Notes: a model not told the origin generated them from the letters alone. 60,635 nt of DNA from Stigonema ocellatum SAG 48.90 = DSM 106950 (GCA_016903675.1 JADQBA010000047.1:1-60635); one strand, 5' to 3'; positions 43,977 to 53,177 are shown, numbered from the stretch's first letter. Program-made: numbers and translations.

Positions 43977-44285
43977 ATGTCTGAGCGAGTCAACATCATC
44001 ATAGAAAAAAACGAAAATGGATATTCTGCTTATTCTCCTGACCTGCAAGATGCTCGAACTCAAGGGCTTTCCTTCATGGAGGCAATAACCAACCTGCAAA
44101 GTGCGATCGAACAGTATTTAGCAACATCGTCAGTGACTGAAAGTCAACAGCAACATAAACCAATCTGGGAAGTGGCTGATGAAATTCTCATGAATATTCC
44201 TGATGAAGTTCTCAATGAACTACCTCATGATGGTGCCCAACAGCACGACCATTACATATATGGAACACCCAAAAAAGAAGTATGA
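43977..44285 (+). CDS. HicB-like antitoxin
   Basis: 102 residues with a GGAGGGAG ribosome-binding site. The first half is a HicB-type fold (VNIIIEKNENGYSAYSPDLQ--R-QGLSFMEAITNLQSAIEQYL). The C-terminal half (PIWEVADEILMNIPDEVLNELPHDGAQQHDHYIYGTPK) is the region I associate with neutralising a PIN toxin. Its last codons overlap the PIN gene (ATGA), so translation is coupled. Known: HicB partners are usually HicA, but HicB-like proteins also pair with PIN toxins. Confidence 0.85.
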   Translation: MSERVNIIIEKNENGYSAYSPDLQDARTQGLSFMEAITNLQSAIEQYLATSSVTESQQQHKPIWEVADEILMNIPDEVLNELPHDGAQQHDHYIYGTPKKEV

Positions 44286-44695
44286 GAAAAGTATTTGCAG
44301 ATACTTTTTATTGGGTAGCGCTTTTAAATTCAAGTGACGTATGGCATCAGGAAGTTAGAGACTTTAGCAAATTTTTAGCTCACACTCGGATGATTACAAC
44401 TGATGAAGTACTAACTGAAACACTGAACTTCTTTTCATCATTTAGACTGGAAATGCGAAAAGGTGCATCGCGTCTAGTCCGTATGATTATAGCTGATTCA
44501 ACTATTCAAGTTATCCCACAAACTCGTGAATCCTTTCTGGCAGCTTTAGCCTTGTATGAACAACGTCCCGATAAGGAATACAGTCTGACAGATTGCATTT
44601 CTATGTACACTATGAGGCAGCTAGAACTGACCGAAGTGCTGACTCACGATCAACATTTCACACAGGAAGGCTTTATAGTTCTGTTGAGGAAATAG
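44282..44695 (+). CDS. PIN-domain toxin (VapC-like ribonuclease)
   Basis: 137 residues. The acidic PIN residues are visible: Asp in VFADTFYWVALL, Glu in TDEVLTETLNF, and Asp in SLTDCISMYTMRQ, with a final DQHFTQEGF. Known: PIN toxins cut RNA, often tRNA or rRNA, with Mg2+. The gene overlaps the antitoxin by 4 bases and has no other partner. Confidence 0.9.
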   Translation: MRKVFADTFYWVALLNSSDVWHQEVRDFSKFLAHTRMITTDEVLTETLNFFSSFRLEMRKGASRLVRMIIADSTIQVIPQTRESFLAALALYEQRPDKEYSLTDCISMYTMRQLELTEVLTHDQHFTQEGFIVLLRK

Positions 44696-44812
44696 CCTGA
44701 TCCCTACCTAAAGGATTTTTAAACGTCTTCTGAAAACGACTCTTTGCGTATTGAGTTGAAAAATGCTTTAAGGTGGGCAATGCCCACCCTACTTGGTGCC
44801 TTGGCGGTTCGT
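44696..44812. repeat. GGTGGGCAATGCCCACC palindrome
   Basis: The gap between the PIN gene and the agrE stop holds this perfect palindrome near 44773-44789, followed by CTACTTGGTGCCTTGGCGG. It belongs to the family at 42641-42715 and 48085-48137, and may help terminate the two convergent genes. Confidence 0.6.
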
Positions 44813-46927
44813 CTAGTAACCTACTTTACTAACATAAGGACTTGTCAAACTATCCAACTGCTGCATCAGAAGACTGAGGAACAATCCCACATCTGTCACC
44901 ACACCAACCGATTCTACCGAGCCGCGATCGCTTAACTTGGTCACCACAGCTGGATTGATATCCACACACACCATCTTCACCCCTGTGGGAGTCATATTCC
45001 CCACACCAATGGAGTGCAGCATCGTTGACAGCATTAAAATCAAATCAGCACCCTTAAGTAACTCGGCGTACTCAGCTTGTGCTTTAATCAGATCCATCTG
45101 GGTATCAGGCAAAGGACCATCATCCCGAATGGAACCAGCTAGGCAGAAAGGAACATGATTGTGGACACACTCATACATGACGCCACTCTTAATCACCCCT
45201 GCTTCCACAGCTTTGGCAATGCTACCATAACGGCGGATGGTGTTAATTGCCTTCAGGTGATGACGGTGTCCACCGCGTACAGCGATACCCCGCTGCATAT
45301 CCATCCCCAGGGAAGTGCCCATCATTGCTTGCTCGATATCGTGGACTGCGATCGCATTTCCAGCCAGCAACGCCTGCACATATCCTTCTCTAATCAGTTG
45401 CGCCAGATGGTCGCCGCCGCCAGTGTGAATCACTACTGGACCTGCCGTAACAACTACTTTACCACCTCCATCACGGACTTTACGCAACTCCCAAGCCACT
45501 TGTTCAACGACTAATTCCACGCGCCGTTCGCTGGAAACACCCGCCGACATAAAGCTAAATTCCTGACTGTTGCGCTGTTCTCGTAATTCAGGTTTGCGGA
45601 CGGTGCGGATACCTTGCACATCCACAACCACCATGTCTCCGATTTCTAAATCCCGTAGTAACTTACACTGCGCTACTATGCCATGGTCAGTTTGGGTAAT
45701 GGCGATCGCTCCATCCATCCGCTGATTGTGCACCTTCACCCACGAACCAAAGAGCCGCACCTCAGTAGAATAAATCGTGGTGACGTAGAAATCATCGGGA
45801 GCTACACCAGATTGAACCACAGGTTCTAACTTGGCATCCCGCTCATCTTGGGGCAAGTCCACTGCGCCCAAGTCAATCAACTGTGATATAATCTCCTCCA
45901 TCACGTTATGGGAAGGAGCAGACACCTTCACATCTGCACTTGAGGTACTTTGCCGCTGCACACCCAATTGGAAATTCAACACTTGGAAGCTACCGCCCTT
46001 GTCGATAATCAAATCCAGAGAGCGGTTAATCAACCCAGAGTCAAGTAAGTGTCCTTCTAGGCGAAGTATGCGACTTTCTACCGACACATTCGCGTGAACT
46101 TCTTCCTGTACTGGTTCCGTCACCCGCAGTGTTAAGCATTTAGCAGCGCCTCCCGCTTTCAGAAATTCGTTAAGCGGCGTTTCGATCACTTGGAACCCAG
46201 CATTTGCCAGCTGTGCTTTCAGCCCTGACGAAGCCTTATTCATGACGACGATGTGATCCACATTCACCGCATTACAGGAGAAGTTCACTGCGTCAGCTTC
46301 TGTAATGGCTATCCGCTTTTCTGATGGTACCCGCATTTCAATTAAACGATTGGAGTAGGCATCAAACGCGGCTGGGTAGTATAGCAAATAGCCATTTTTT
46401 AGAGGACAGAAGCAAGTATCCAGATGATAGAAGCGCTCATCTATCAGGCGCAAGGAGAGCACCTCAATATCTAACCATTTTGCCAGGTAGGGGTGAGAAT
46501 CTAATTCTGAGCGGAAGCCGTATCCAGCCCACAACCAGAGTCCTTCCCGGTCTAGCAGTGCGTCTCCTGCTCCCTCAAAGGGTAAATCTTTGGGTAGTTC
46601 ATGGACTTTATACCCATTTTCTTCAAACCACTGTTTGAAGTAAGGCTCCTCTCCCTGACGTTCTTTGTGTAAAAAACGACTCAGGACGACGGTCTTGCCC
46701 AACACTAAGCCAGCGTTGGCGGTAAACACCATATCAGGCCAACCTTTCTGAGATGGCACCAAGTCTACAATCGCATGTTCTTTGAGAATTTGGTGCAGTT
46801 GTTCCCACTGCTGGACTGCGCGATCGCGCGATGACTTGTGAATATTTCCTTCCATCCAGGGATTAATCACATAGTCCACATCGTAGTAGTCAGGAGCACA
46901 CATCAAAAAACTAATCTCAGAAGCCAT
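44813..46927 (-). CDS. agrE: Arginine dihydrolase / ornithine cyclodeaminase (AgrE/ArgZ)
   Basis: 704 residues from the ATG at 46927; nine further upstream codons are open, but the MASEISFLMCAPDYYDV start matches family length. The N-terminal guanidine-modifying domain has Asn71 (FTANAG), His168 (YHLDTCFCPL) and Cys264 (AAKCLTL), the reported ArgZ active-site positions. The C-terminal half is the TIGR00300/ornithine cyclodeaminase-like domain. Known: in Anabaena AgrE turns arginine into proline and ammonia via ornithine, linked to cyanophycin nitrogen use. All key residues are present. Confidence 0.95.
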   Translation of the reverse strand: MASEISFLMCAPDYYDVDYVINPWMEGNIHKSSRDRAVQQWEQLHQILKEHAIVDLVPSQKGWPDMVFTANAGLVLGKTVVLSRFLHKERQGEEPYFKQWFEENGYKVHELPKDLPFEGAGDALLDREGLWLWAGYGFRSELDSHPYLAKWLDIEVLSLRLIDERFYHLDTCFCPLKNGYLLYYPAAFDAYSNRLIEMRVPSEKRIAITEADAVNFSCNAVNVDHIVVMNKASSGLKAQLANAGFQVIETPLNEFLKAGGAAKCLTLRVTEPVQEEVHANVSVESRILRLEGHLLDSGLINRSLDLIIDKGGSFQVLNFQLGVQRQSTSSADVKVSAPSHNVMEEIISQLIDLGAVDLPQDERDAKLEPVVQSGVAPDDFYVTTIYSTEVRLFGSWVKVHNQRMDGAIAITQTDHGIVAQCKLLRDLEIGDMVVVDVQGIRTVRKPELREQRNSQEFSFMSAGVSSERRVELVVEQVAWELRKVRDGGGKVVVTAGPVVIHTGGGDHLAQLIREGYVQALLAGNAIAVHDIEQAMMGTSLGMDMQRGIAVRGGHRHHLKAINTIRRYGSIAKAVEAGVIKSGVMYECVHNHVPFCLAGSIRDDGPLPDTQMDLIKAQAEYAELLKGADLILMLSTMLHSIGVGNMTPTGVKMVCVDINPAVVTKLSDRGSVESVGVVTDVGLFLSLLMQQLDSLTSPYVSKVGY

Positions 46928-47340
46928 AAAAATATCACACGTGTATAGATGCAATCACTCTTACTGAATATAAATTTGTACTGATACAATTCTGTAGAGT
47001 TTGCTACAATTTTATATCTTTTGATAGTAAAAGGTGTACAAATTACTTCATCCTATTCTATTCCTGGGACGACATGCAACAAGACGGGGAAATGGGGAGT
47101 GGGGAATGGGGAGTGGGGATTGGGATTTAAACCCAATACCCGTGAATGAAAGCCCTCACAGAAAGCCCCTCTCCCAAATTGTCCGAGGGGTGCCCTTTCT
47201 TGGGCTATCTTGAGGGCGGTAATGAGAATGAAATACCAGGACTACTGCCCTCTGATTCCATTCATTCACGGGTATTGGATTTAAACCCCAACTAAGTCTT
47301 GAAAGAATTTCTTTCCCAGTCCCCAATCCCCAGTCGCCAG
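46928..47340. other. Gap with tandem repeats and a MITE-like element
   Basis: Upstream of agrE lie AT-rich sequence with its promoter (not resolved), a GGGGAGT array at 47090-47122, the inverted-repeat element 47126-47286, and a GGGGATT array running into the AlkA-like gene's C-terminus. Confidence 0.6.
47126..47286. mobile_element. MITE-like element with 25-bp inverted ends
   Basis: 161 bp. Left arm TTTAAACCCAATACCCGTGA followed by ATGAA; right arm TTCAT then TCACGGGTATTGGATTTAAA, nearly exact complements. Inside are GAGGGCGGTA and TACTGCCCTC arms of a second hairpin. No coding content. Confidence 0.75.
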
Positions 47341-47979
47341 TCACCAATCCCTAGTCCCCAATCCCCAATTCAACTCCAGACTCTGCCAGAGATACCAAGA
47401 GGCGATGGTGCAATAGGGTTGCCACCGTTGCCCCAAATGTTGTACAGTCTTTTTATCAGGTAATTCCGGCAGGGAGTAAACACGGCGAATCCCGGATCGG
47501 ATACCCAAGTCATCAACAGGGAGCACATCCCACCGATGCAGACGGAATATTAGCAACATTTGCACCGTCCAACGTCCAATTCCTTTGACTTGCGTCAGGG
47601 TTTCAATAATGGCTTCGTCCTCCATCACCTCTAGTGAGGTCAAAGTAGGCAAACCATCCAGTATCTTCTGAGCTAAGTCTTTCAGATACACCACTTTGGG
47701 ACGCGAGATTCCTACCCCTCGTAATGTTTCATCTGGGGTATTGAGGATATCTTGTGCGGTGGGAAATGGTTTGTCAGCGTAAAGCAGGAGAAACCTACCA
47801 TGAATCGCAGCAGCGGCTTTCCCAGAAAGTTGTTGGTAGAGGATTGACCTAGAGAGGGAAAATAGTAAGTCTCCAGTTTGCTGCACCTGGTCAAGTTTAC
47901 AGGAACCAACTTGCTCAATCACCGATGCCAGAATGGGATCTGATTGTTTGAGTGCGGCGATCGCAACACAGTAATCCAT
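47341..47979 (-). CDS. DNA-3-methyladenine glycosylase (AlkA-like, HhH-GPD)
   Basis: 212 residues. HhH-GPD superfamily features: LFSLSRSILYQQLSGKAAAAIHGRF, the hairpin-helix TQVKGIGRWTVQMLLIF, and the catalytic Asp in LPVDDLGIRSGIRRVY. Known: it removes alkylated bases to start base excision repair. The final residues (NWGLGTRDW) are encoded by the GGGGATT repeat and probably replace the original end. No operon partner. Confidence 0.9.
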   Translation of the reverse strand: MDYCVAIAALKQSDPILASVIEQVGSCKLDQVQQTGDLLFSLSRSILYQQLSGKAAAAIHGRFLLLYADKPFPTAQDILNTPDETLRGVGISRPKVVYLKDLAQKILDGLPTLTSLEVMEDEAIIETLTQVKGIGRWTVQMLLIFRLHRWDVLPVDDLGIRSGIRRVYSLPELPDKKTVQHLGQRWQPYCTIASWYLWQSLELNWGLGTRDW

Positions 47980-48462
47980 TTTGAGCTTAATTTGATCTGT
48001 CCATGTGAAATTTTAGTGAAGATTGCTAATCGGGCTAAAGTTTTGACAAAAAAACAAAAATGTGTACTATTAACATCATACGTAGGGTGGGCACTGCCCA
48101 CCAGATCCAGGTTTTGTAGGGCATAGCCCCACCTACTTAAAATTTTTCATAAATGATTTAGGATTGCTATAGCGATCCTATTAGATAGGTGAAAATTCCA
48201 AGGGTCAGAAACCGGGTCTCTCCACGTTCACGAATCATTTAGGATTGCTATATAGATTCAGGGCTATTTCATTCTAATCTCGTAACCCACATGCCTAGGA
48301 ATAAATTCCTAGGCTAATAGCTGAAGTCGGCTGAAGCCGACTAGAACTAGAAGGAATTTAGTCCGTTTCAACGGACAGTAGCTCGTAGCCCTGAACTTGA
48401 GTTCAAGGCTCTGGTGTAGAATGAAATAGCCCTGATATATATTAGCCATTAGCTATTAGCGA
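47980..48462. other. Repeat-filled gap
   Basis: Contains the 48085-48137 dispersed repeat, two AATCATTTAGGATTGCTATA direct repeats (about 48152-48171 and 48233-48252) and the MITE at 48258-48435. No gene seen. Confidence 0.7.
48258..48435. mobile_element. MITE with GGGCTATTTCATTCTA ends
   Basis: 178 bp with perfect 19-bp inverted ends (TCAGGGCTATTTCATTCTA). Inside are smaller palindromes: CTAGGAATAAATTCCTAG, AGTCGGCTGAAGCCGACT and GTCCGTTTCAACGGAC. Single ends of this family occur at 33022-33037 and 58922-58937. Confidence 0.8.
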
Positions 48463-48882
48463 TCATTTGAGATTGCTCTTATTGACTAACCATTTTCCAA
48501 TAACTTTAGCTAATCCTGTAGGCTGTTCTTTAAATCCCAATTTCTTGTAAAAATCAACAGTGTCATCGCTAAACAAATAAACGTGTTGCCCCTGCAATTC
48601 ATCTGTTAGAATCTCCATCATTCTACTAGCAATCCCTTGATGACGGAATTCTGTTAGAGTCCAAACGTCAACAATATAAGCATTACATACTCCATCAGAT
48701 AAAACTCTGGCGGTACCGACAATTTCCTCATCTACATAAGCAATGCATGTCGAATAACTATTTAAAAAAGAAGTTTTTAATTGTTCCGCAGTTCGTCCGT
48801 TATGAAATTTATCTTTGATTAAAGTTGCTTTCATCTCTTCCCAATCAACATTAGCTAAATCGCGTTTATAGGTAATATTCAT
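48463..48882 (-). CDS. GNAT-family N-acetyltransferase
   Basis: 139 residues. GNAT core: CIAYVDEEIVGTARVLSDG strands, then VDVWTLTEFRHQGIASRMMEIL with the acetyl-CoA loop (R-x-x-G-I-A), and YLFSDDTVDFYKKLGFKEQP at the C-terminus. Known: transfers acetyl from acetyl-CoA to an amine; the substrate cannot be read from sequence. It starts 22 bases after the small RHH-like gene, so the two are probably one operon, but the sequence looks more like a general GNAT than a known GNAT toxin. Confidence 0.88.
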   Translation of the reverse strand: MNITYKRDLANVDWEEMKATLIKDKFHNGRTAEQLKTSFLNSYSTCIAYVDEEIVGTARVLSDGVCNAYIVDVWTLTEFRHQGIASRMMEILTDELQGQHVYLFSDDTVDFYKKLGFKEQPTGLAKVIGKWLVNKSNLK

Positions 48883-48904
48883 GTGTTGTCAAACAGCAGG
48901 CTGG

Positions 48905-49159
48905 TCACTGATATTTTTCCTCAAGGTAGTCAACGTATTGCTGACGCAAAACCTCATCTTCGGGAATATCTTCTTCTTTTTTGAGGATTCCTACTAAGCT
49001 CTGAGTCCAAGGGCTGAGTGCCATTGATTGGTCTGGGTCTGGCAGTTGCTCCAAGAAAGTAGCGATCGCTTCACAAAGCGAGATTTGATGAATTTTTGCC
49101 CATTTTTTAGCTTTCTTGACGAAGCAATCGTCTAAGCACAGAGTCAGCTTCGTTTGCAT
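48905..49159 (-). CDS. DUF6364-like small protein (probable RHH antitoxin)
   Basis: 84 residues from the ATG at 49159; six further upstream codons are open. The MQTKLTLCLDDCFVKKAKKWAK start, then a helix, SLCEAIATFLEQL, and a C-terminal EVLRQQYVDYLEEKY tail match the pattern of DUF6364 antitoxins, which pair with PIN toxins. Here no PIN gene follows; a GNAT gene does, 22 bases on. It may be an orphan antitoxin, a new pairing, or a regulator. Confidence 0.65.
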   Translation of the reverse strand: MQTKLTLCLDDCFVKKAKKWAKIHQISLCEAIATFLEQLPDPDQSMALSPWTQSLVGILKKEEDIPEDEVLRQQYVDYLEEKYQ

Positions 49160-49299
49160 GATGCACAGGAATGACATATAATTTTAAACATTATATACGT
49201 CATTATAACAAACATCTATCTTATCTTTGCTTTGCTGATTTCTCACGCAAAGACGCACTCGTAGCAAACTCTTTGTTAACGCGGCAGTTCAGATCGCCA

Positions 49300-50373
49300 T
49301 TACTTCAAAGAAATGAAGTCTGACTGCTGTGCAATCTGCTGACCCTGAGGAGATAAAGCTAGGTCTATGAACTGTTTTATGGCTGGACTATTCTGCTTGC
49401 GAAGTGCCAAATAAACATTACGACTGACAAGATATTTACTATTTTGAACTGCCGTTTTATCCGTAGGTGAAATACCATTAATCGGAACAATTCGCACCAA
49501 TTGCTGATTCTCAACTTGAGAAACTGTAGCGTAGCCAATGCCATCATTTCCCAGTTTGCGAATTATTCCTGTGGTTTCATCATTTGGAAATGTGATGAAA
49601 TTGGTACTGTCGGCAGCAAAAGGCTGTTCTAATAAGACAACGCTTTTGAAGAAGTCTCTAGTACCACTAGTAGCGGCACGATTGATGACTTTAATGGGAG
49701 CATCCACACCACCAACTTGTGACCAGTTAATGATTTTGCCTTGATAAATCTGGCGTAATTGCTCTTGAGTCAAACCACCTTTAAAAGGATTATTGACACC
49801 TACGACAACTGCAACTGCATCACGAGCAATTGCCACCACTTGAATCCCTGCTTGTGCTTCTTGAGGTTTTAAGGGACGAGAGGTTGCTGCCATAACGACA
49901 GAGTTGTTCATTAAGGCTTCAATACCTTTAGTTGAACCTTTTGGAAAACCATCAGGCTGCCCATAAGTCGTAGGAATATTGGGGTTAATTTGGGCATAGG
50001 CATTACGCAATCGCTGTATTAAGGTGACCATAGTTGTACTGCCTTCCATACTCAGCACAGCTGGATCAGGTAGTGATGTGTCAATAGCAATAGGAAGAGC
50101 AGTAGTAGGTTGAATTTCCTGAACTGTGGGCTGTTCAGTTGTTATTGGTTCTGACTGAGGTGTTGTTGGAACGGTAGTATTTAGGGCATTAGCAGTAGAT
50201 TCTGACGCACTTTTTCCTGTCAACTTATCTTTAAAAGCGAAATAACTACCCCCTATAGTTAATAATGCTGCTAAACCTACGTAAACAAAGGGAGGCACTA
50301 AGGCTTTTTTAAGTGGGTTGCCGCAAATCTCACATTTATGTCGTCCAATATATCGTGAGAAATTGTCTGACAT
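49300..50373 (-). CDS. PstS-like substrate-binding protein with N-terminal zinc ribbon and membrane helix
   Basis: 357 residues. The N-terminus has a CEICGNPL knuckle (only one CxxC pair seen), then one membrane helix (about 26-45), a Thr/Pro-rich linker, and a periplasmic-binding domain with MEGSTTMVTLIQRL, NNPFKGGLTQEQLRQIYQGKIINWSQVGG and NRAATSGTRDFF, the phosphate-binding-protein pattern. Unlike true PstS it has no signal peptide: the knuckle would stay in the cytoplasm. Known: similar proteins occur beside tubulin-like genes in cyanobacteria as far as I recall. It overlaps the tubulin-like pseudogene by 76 bases. Confidence 0.8.
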   Translation of the reverse strand: MSDNFSRYIGRHKCEICGNPLKKALVPPFVYVGLAALLTIGGSYFAFKDKLTGKSASESTANALNTTVPTTPQSEPITTEQPTVQEIQPTTALPIAIDTSLPDPAVLSMEGSTTMVTLIQRLRNAYAQINPNIPTTYGQPDGFPKGSTKGIEALMNNSVVMAATSRPLKPQEAQAGIQVVAIARDAVAVVVGVNNPFKGGLTQEQLRQIYQGKIINWSQVGGVDAPIKVINRAATSGTRDFFKSVVLLEQPFAADSTNFITFPNDETTGIIRKLGNDGIGYATVSQVENQQLVRIVPINGISPTDKTAVQNSKYLVSRNVYLALRKQNSPAIKQFIDLALSPQGQQIAQQSDFISLK

Positions 50374-51999
50374 ATAGTGTCTATTTTTCCTTCAAGGATT
50401 TGATTAAAGACTTGATATATATCTTTAAAGTTATATAGCAAGATACCATTAACAGTCAATGTCCCCGTTTCCCCTATATAGATGCGCTCTCGCTCAATTA
50501 ATTGAGTCTGTAGGATTTCTAGAGCCTGGTCAAAAGCTGTTAAATCTACAATCAAGCTGTTAATTTCTTCCTTAAGAGCATCCAACAGCAGAACTCCCAA
50601 AGCACGAGATTTAACTTCTACCTTGGAAGTATAAATTGATTGAAGTGCTTGCATAATCCCATTAAAATCTTCTTCAATCACTGCCTTTTTATTCAGTGGA
50701 TTAAACTGTTTGGCATGATTGTCTATTTGTTTAAGTAGAACTTGCAATGCATTGGCAGCAGACTGTTCTTTGGGAAGAAAAATTTTCTGCCGTTCTTGGT
50801 CAAATTGATTACGATAATTATTAAATACTTCTAACAAGACTTCTAAAAATTGACGAACAAATTTAGGACCTCGGAAACGGTCTTCAATCATGTTATGGAC
50901 AGTTTGGCGAAGTTCTTGCCTTTTTTGGGTTTTCAGTCTATTCAGGTTATCCCACATCTTTTGGAAATAATCACTCCAACGCCTCGGGTCGGAATCGTCA
51001 TCACTAAAATGAGGGTTGTATTTCTCCTGTTCAACTGAGATAAAGCGTTGCAAATTCTCAAAGGGAATATTTAAATCGTTGCGACGCTTGCGTAAATTAG
51101 CTACCCAATCAGCTACTTCCTTGGTGTAGGGTTTCATGCTATTACCAAGACTGACGCTATCAAGAAGTTGATGCTGGCTGTCTGATTCAGCTAGATGGAG
51201 GCTAGGTAGAATTTCTGTTTGAACCAGATCTCGCATAGCTCCTGGAGCTGGTGTTGGATTTTCCCACCAAGTTACAATTTGCCCTGCTAAACGAGATGCA
51301 CAAGCTTGAAGCACACGTTGGATAGGAAACTGAATACTAGCGAGTCCAAAGCCAATAAAATTCTGAGGATAACCAAGGGAGTCGGGACTTGCCCACTGTT
51401 TGCGGATATTGTCCCGCACCAGTTTTTTGTATTGACTAAATCCAGAACTGAAATCTAAAAATACATTTTGAGCCACCATTTCCAGCACTGAGTTTAGACT
51501 GGGAAGAGTGACTTTATCATTACTATTACCAACGAGATAGCAGAAATTGAAAGGTACGTCCTGGCTGCTTTGGGTGGTGATGCGGTCAGATGAGTTGCTG
51601 CTGTACTGACATTCAAAGCGGGTATCATTGCGGGAATAATGGTTGAGTTCCATTAAAGCCGCGTAGGCATTTGCAATCACACGATCGCCCAAAGAATGAA
51701 AATGCCCCAGGTAGGACTAGATAAGCTGATGTCTGAGGCATTGCTGAGGGGGGAACCCAATCACGCAGGTTATAAGCTAGGTCAAGCATCATCCCTGATC
51801 CCGTACCACCAGACAGGGAGCAAACAACAAAAATATTTACTCCTTTGTCAAGCTGTAGCCCCAATCGGTCTAGTAAGAGTTTCTCGTGACCAACAATCCT
51901 AGCTAAGGCATTACTGAAGCTATTTTTAATAGCTTGATAGTTGACGGAAAAGGCAAATTTTCCCAAAGAGCGAATTTGCCCTATCTGCCAAAGGGTTAA
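50298..51999 (-). pseudogene. Tubulin-like protein (Tubulin_2 type), truncated and frameshifted
   Basis: Two overlapping frames belong to one gene. The first (51999 down to 51625) has the tubulin/FtsZ signature CSLSGGTGSGMMLDLAYNL and YLVLPGAFSF; the second (from about 51692) continues GDRVIANAYAALMELNHYSR and runs to 50298. A one-base shift near 51690-51700 joins GAFSF to GDRVIANAYAAL. The part upstream of the signature, normally 200 or more residues with the first nucleotide-binding loops, is gone. Known: full members are about 1,000 residues and GTP-binding. Sequencing error could explain the shift but not the missing N-terminus. Confidence 0.75.
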
Positions 52000-52158
52000 T
52001 TAGCAGGCAAAATTTGCACTGTCAGTAGATCGAAAAGTTTTTTTCCAAGAAGCGATCGTAGCAGCGAAAATGTAGTGCCAGAAGAATCACCAATAAAATG
52101 GTAATTTGGGAAATTGTAACTGAATTGCGCTCACCCAAATTTCAGGAAATATTAGCCA

Positions 52159-53076
52159 ATGCCTTACCTGACATCAGTAAGCGAAATCCATTCTCTTGTC
52201 GCTGAATATACCAAATCTAGAACTTTGTGGATAGATACAGAAGTAGCTGAATATAAAAGTCGCAATCCTAAACTGTCGCTGATTCAGGTATTAGATGACC
52301 CAACAGATTTGAGTGGCGATCGCATTTACCTTTTAGATGTACTCGAACAGCCTGATATCGTGACTGACTTTGTTGACAAAATTATGGTCAATCCGGCTAT
52401 TGAAAAAGTCTTTCACAACGCCAGCTATGATTTGAAACTTTTGGGTAATAAGAAAGCCAAAAATATTACTTGTACTTTAGAAATGGCAAAAAAAATTCCT
52501 TACCATCTCTTGCCATCACCTAACTATCAACTCAAAACTCTAGCTACCGAACTTTGTCATTTCCAAAACATAGACAAAAAAGAACAAAACAGCAACTGGG
52601 GACAGCGACCCCTAACTGAAGAACAGATAGAGTATGCTTACCTAGACTGTATTTATCTTGCTCAAGTGCACCTGCGTTTGATAGAATTAACTGAACAAAT
52701 CAACCTTGATCCCGCAACGGAAAATTTAACAGCACTTACGGCAAGATATACACAAATTGAGCATCAGTGGAAACTATTGAATTCAGAATTTGAGCATTTG
52801 CAAGAGCGAATCAAAAAAGCTATGCAAGCTCAAAATTTATCTGAAACCCCCGATTTTAAGCTTACTGCTTATGATCGCGCAACAGTGAAAGTCCCATTTA
52901 CAGAACTAGTCAGGTTAGTACAAAACCAAGATATCGATTTAGATTTTCCCATAACACTGACACAAAAAATGCAAAAAGATTTAGGACAAAACCTCGAACA
53001 ATTGTCTGTAGATATTGAAAAAAATACCTCATGGCGACTGACAACCAAAACCCAGGAAAGCGAACAAATAGAATAA
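52159..53076 (+). CDS. RNase D-like 3'-5' exonuclease
   Basis: 305 residues. DEDD-type residues: Asp and Glu in TLWIDTEVAEY, Asp in FHNASYDLKLLG, and Tyr-x3-Asp in YAYLDCIYL. The C-terminal third is helical and charged, without a clear HRDC domain. Known: RNase D trims RNA 3' ends. It stands alone between the pseudogene and a TPR gene. Confidence 0.9.
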   Translation: MPYLTSVSEIHSLVAEYTKSRTLWIDTEVAEYKSRNPKLSLIQVLDDPTDLSGDRIYLLDVLEQPDIVTDFVDKIMVNPAIEKVFHNASYDLKLLGNKKAKNITCTLEMAKKIPYHLLPSPNYQLKTLATELCHFQNIDKKEQNSNWGQRPLTEEQIEYAYLDCIYLAQVHLRLIELTEQINLDPATENLTALTARYTQIEHQWKLLNSEFEHLQERIKKAMQAQNLSETPDFKLTAYDRATVKVPFTELVRLVQNQDIDLDFPITLTQKMQKDLGQNLEQLSVDIEKNTSWRLTTKTQESEQIE

Positions 53077-53087
53077 TGACATGAACT

Positions 53088-53150
53088 CGTAATTGCTCAT
53101 TTATAATTACGAATTACGAATTACGAATTACGAATTACGAATTATTAAGT
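53088..53150. repeat. GAATTAC tandem repeats
   Basis: GAATTACGAATTACGAATTA units in the gap between the RNase D-like and TPR genes. The same unit occurs near 34980-35010, 57745-57765 and 59815-59945. Confidence 0.85.
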
Positions 53151-53177
53151 TGTAGTTAGTTATAGGGAATTATCAAA

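Noticed and set aside
45155..46638. Four plus-strand frames over agrE
   Set aside because: Antisense to a gene with all catalytic residues in place.
53088..53150. Regular short repeats considered as CRISPR
   Set aside because: The heptamer units are directly contiguous without unique spacers.
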